Assembly: GCA_032164245.1 (NCBI GenBank)
Contig: JAVMKO010000003.1
Coordinates: forward strand, 35,897,390-35,961,389
Direction: 5' to 3'
DNA: 64,000 nt
DNA from: Sternotherus odoratus
Lineage: Eukaryota > Chordata > Testudines > Kinosternidae
Below are positions 60,305 to 64,000 of this stretch, one piece after another. Both the position numbers and the translations under genes were made by a program. The notes below the pieces were generated by a model that had not been told where the DNA came from, made no database searches, and saw only the letters and a program-made list of their open reading frames with translations. Each line of letters opens with the position of its first letter. Position 1 is the stretch's first letter.

Positions 60305-62204
60305 GTAAGTCTTTCTTATTCAATGCCTTAGAACCTATTTCATGACTGCTTGTGCTCAAAATCAAAGTAACGTTTGGTAAAACCAACTACAAAGTAAAAA
60401 TTGTGACTGTATCGCTCCCCCAGATCACAAACTGATCAGACACTCTATATAGAAGGATTTTGTCTACCGTTGTTAGGAGTTACACTCTGAAAAGAATATT
60501 TATTAACATCTAGAAGTGTGGCATGTGCTTTACAAAATGTATGCTTGGACCGGTCTGTGCTTCAAAAAAATTGTAGTCCAAAGTGACAATACATAAAGGA
60601 CTGGAAGAGGGGATGAATATTGAAAAGGGGAGCGGGGAAAACTTCTACTCTGGCTTTTGCCTTGACCTTTACTTACTTTTTAATTCTAATATGTATAGAG
60701 TTCTATTAACTTAAATTTTATCCCCCATCACTAATTATTTTTTTCCTTGCCTGCAATATTCTACTTTTTCCTAGTGAAGTTAGCCCTTTACCTATTAAGT
60801 TTTCTTCATCGCTCCATTGAGCAGACCGTGACTCAAACTGTTTTACTCCCATTGGACAAATGTCTTCCTGAACACAAAGGAAAAATAAAAAAGGCATTTG
60901 CAGAGTTAACATGAAAGGGTTCAAAACAAAACTTCAGATGAAACTTTGTACCTGTGTAGGTCCAGTGAACAAGAATTGGCCCTTCGCTTGAATTTAATTA
61001 GATGAATGACTACCGCTTGTTTCTGGAATAGTTGAATATAGCTTTTTTTATTTTCCCAGCTCCTGCTTTCCTTCCTGGTTGAAGGCAGAGACTGGGGTCT
61101 GTTTAGACTACTGTGTCAGACAGAGCAGAAGGGGTTCTGACAGACTAGGACACTACACTAGATAGTTGCCTCTTCCCACAGCTCCACATTGCTAGAGAGA
61201 GCTCTGGGATCTGAGAGAAGGGTGAACTAGACTCCTACGCTGACCTGTCTGGGGTGAGTTGGGGAGCTTATTAGCTGGAGAACCCATTGGTAGTAAAAGG
61301 GGACATGAGGATGCAAGCAGCCTGCTTTTATTACTCTTAGCTTGGAACCATGCAGGGAATAAAGGTTCTTCCCTGACTTTCTTATAGCTGTTAAAAGAGA
61401 ATCTATGTACAGTCTACCCTAATCGCCCGTCACTGATTTCTTAGTCCTACTGTCATTGTCATGCCTCCTGGCTTCACCTGTATGTCAGGATCTGAAGCTC
61501 CAGGGGAGTCACTAGCGATGAATCAGGGAAGCCAGCATAGGAGACACATTTGCTTCTGCCCCTAAAATAAAAAAGGAAGGAGACAGAACCAATTGAAATA
61601 GTTGGAACACACGATAGTATTTGAAATCAACCATTTTTTCTCCTGGTAATACATACATAAGGTTGCAGAATGAAGCACACCAATCAGGAAATATCTAAGG
61701 TAAATTTGCTGCAATAACCTCAACTCTGCCCTCTTCTACATGTGTATGATGAAAGGGCTTCAATTAGACGATCTTATTTCTGGGCTGGATTTGTGGATAC
61801 TTACTACTCCTGGAAAATCAGGCCACTCTTTGGATGCCTAGCTTTAGGCACTCAAGTTTGAAAATTTTAGCTAATAACCATTTTTGTCTACTGTATAATG
61901 AAACAACCTTTAATTTAATCTTTGACCAATGGATACATTAGATGTTGCTGAATGTGGCTTGTTCTGCTTTCTGAATGTTCTGGCACATGTTGAGAAGAGA
62001 TGCTCTCTAGAGTTTCTTTGGCTTCCTCCTTCGTCTTGAAGCAATGTAAAAGGAGGATAACATTTTCAAATGTGCCTGTGTGATTTAGGATCCTCAAATT
62101 TCATTCAACATCTATAGGAGTTAGGTGCTGAAGTCCCATAGGTGCTCTTGAAAATTTTACCATAATTCTTCGTGGTGGTAATCGCCTTTTTGCTTCAAAC
62201 CAAG

Positions 62205-62385
62205 ACATTTATAGAAGAGTCTGATCATTTATGGAAGAAACACTGCCAAAGGGATTTTAAAAACGAGCATCTCCTGGAATACGAGTCCTGGCGTGAAATG
62301 TATGTGCGGCTCTTCACTCAGAGAGAAGAAAAACTAAAGACCCTCACAAAAAGCATTATTTCAGCTCAGTCTGAAAAACCTAAAG
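62205..62385 (+). CDS. ELOA-like: Elongin-A-like exon 8
   Basis: It encodes residues 446-505 plus one base, with [19 protein letters not shown] and [12 protein letters not shown], both hallmarks of the elongin A C-terminal domain. A longer open frame starts at an upstream Met (62172), but the acceptor at 62203-62204 (AACCAAG) gives the in-phase join with exon 7. The donor is AAAG|GTAAAT. Confidence 0.93.
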
Positions 62386-62949
62386 GTAAATAGTCTACAG
62401 GCAACTGTTTCCTTTAATACCCACCCACCCACCCCCCACATTTTCAAATGTTCAGAAATGCAGTGTGTGGGATTGTGGTTTTTTGTTTGTTTTTGTTTTT
62501 TTGTTTTTTTTAATTGCACTGTATGTTAATAAAAGCTCACCTCTGAGAGAAGTGATTTGCTATTCCTTTGCGTTCACATGCTTTTAAAGGTTGCACACAA
62601 GATGGATTCATGTAACTGATTCATGCTTAGACCATGCCTGATCTTGATGGTTTAGAGTTCTGGAGCCAAAGCCGTTTCCTGTATTGTGTGGGCCGTCTCT
62701 TGGCCATCCCAGATCCTGTCTCTGTGAAGAAAGTGTGCACATTCTGTAATATTACTTTGTCATTGTTCAGTTGGTACCTTGATGTAAAATTTTGTAAACC
62801 TGTCACTGTTTTCTTATTAACATTCTTTTTATTAAATGTTGGAAATCACATTGCCACACTGTCATTGTTTTGACTCTTTTTCTAAGACCAGGAAAAACAT
62901 TGTTTGATATTTAACTTTAAAAACTCACTTCCCCTTGTTTCTATGTTAG

Positions 62950-63073
62950 GGCGACAAGTTAAACTGGCTTACATACATAGTGTGGCAAAACCACCCAGAA
63001 ATGTTCGGCGTCAGCAAGAGATCTATGGCACAGCTGGACCTATTGCTCAGCTACACCCTACCGAAAAGGGCAA
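62950..63073 (+). CDS. ELOA-like: Elongin-A-like exon 9 (last seen in window)
   Basis: It encodes residues 506-546 plus two bases: [19 protein letters not shown], then [23 protein letters not shown]. This matches the elongin A stretch with KxAxxxSVAKPPRxVRRxQE. The acceptor is ATGTTAG and the donor is GGCAA|GTAAGTA in phase 2. The remaining C-terminal exon(s) and stop codon are not recognisable before 64000, so the gene is truncated by the window edge. Confidence 0.92.
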
Positions 63074-64000
63074 GTAAGTACTTGGTTACTGCACTGTGAT
63101 TTGATCGTAGATGACTTCATGCTGGCAATGTCAGTAAATGAATGTTACCAGCAAAACCCTTTGTATGAAAAAGTGACTAAACTGTAACTCTTGCTTTTTT
63201 TTTAGTATTTCAACTATTCGAAATATAAACTTACATTTTAGGAATTGTCTGCAGTGTGTCCAAGCTTCATTTCTTTCCCTCAAACTCCAGTGCTGAGGTC
63301 AGCCTTCCTCTAGCTGGAGAGAGAGTCTGTTCTTCACAGATCACATTGGTGTTACCTGATATTCTGTATCGAGTCCTGATTTTCTATTATGTTATGACTC
63401 TACATCCTCATCACAAGTGATCTCATGTTCTAAATCTAACTCAGCTCTGGTCATGTTGGGCCTCAGCAGATGTTGATGCCCTCGACTACAGTTTGCTGTT
63501 TTGGTAGCTAAGGGAATGTCTGGAACTACCAGTCAGCAAGGGTGGATCGTTTTTCATCAGTGAAGGAGTGGAAACACAGGATCCTTCAAAGATGGTTTTC
63601 TGCAACTCTAGGTCTTGCTCATGGGCCTTATGTTCGGTGTCTGCCCTGGATGAATGACTAATAGTGTTGTCAGATGGATGTCTGGAGCTACAAAACTGGA
63701 AGAGTTGCTGCTGGGTAACAGTTGGCTTGCTCATAAGGAGGCTTGCTTATCTATCTTGAGCACTGATGAGATTTGCTCAGTGTGTTAGATTACTAATCTT
63801 GGCACCACTTTTGACCATGCCCTCTATGGAAACCTCCTTTTGTCAGACTTGGTATGAAAGGGTTCTTTCCTGTTGTGTGAGCTGCACAATGTAGTCCTTT
63901 ATCCTGTTACCTTACAAAAGAAACATGGGTCTTGGCACAGTCTCAGCTGCTGCAATTCCCTTTTAAGAGGATTTCTCTGTTGCTTGCAGTTCTGGGAATG
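63074..64000 (+). other. Start of the next elongin-A-like intron
   Basis: This follows the donor CAA|GTAAGTA. The minus-strand frame at 63486-63734 has no recognised family. No phase-compatible exon that continues elongin A homology is visible before the edge. Confidence 0.6.

Overview
This window is vertebrate nuclear DNA, most likely from a turtle or a close sauropsid. Two genes are spread over tens of kilobases with large introns. The rest is mostly interspersed repeats: CR1 retrotransposon tails, MIR-like SINEs, two solo LTRs of one family, several hAT-type and foldback DNA transposons, and one Helitron. I infer the turtle-like origin from the combination of repeat families; no tree or search was run.

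Layout. From 1 to about 17.9 kb there is no recognisable gene. This stretch holds a 123 bp hAT-like element (4.12 kb), a hairpin DNA element (4.46 kb), a 1.75 kb Helitron with a C-rich/G-rich minisatellite interior (8.7-10.5 kb), a 0.7 kb inverted-terminal element (11.1 kb) and SINE/CR1/L2 fragments. From 17.9 to 22.7 kb, on the minus strand, lies the full coding sequence of KLHL31 in two coding exons (634 codons). A candidate untranslated first exon and promoter sit near 25.2-25.4 kb. From 25.4 to 31 kb there is intergenic DNA with repeats.

A CpG-rich promoter at 31.1-31.6 kb starts a plus-strand gene that runs off the right edge. Nine consecutive coding exons join in frame (546 complete codons) into an elongin-A family protein. 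It has a TFIIS-N-like N-terminus, a basic/serine-rich low-complexity middle, and a C-terminal elongin B/C-binding region. It appears too divergent to be ordinary elongin A, and its position beside KLHL31 also suggests a separate paralogue. Its first intron (13.9 kb) is a transposon landfill, including a three-level nested insertion at 35.9-37.6 kb, a long degraded CR1 and two solo LTRs. Intron 2 contains a 1,737 bp hAT-type element with a perfect 8 bp target duplication. Intron 3 contains a CR1 ORF1 (esterase-type) remnant.

The two genes are arranged head to head (KLHL31 leftward, the elongin-A-like gene rightward) with about 6-9 kb between their probable starts. KLHL31 is a muscle BTB-BACK-Kelch adaptor of the Cul3 type. 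Elongin A is an adaptor that engages elongin B/C and Cul5 at RNA polymerase II. Nothing in the sequence shows that they share regulation. I found no RNA genes, CRISPR arrays or prokaryotic features.
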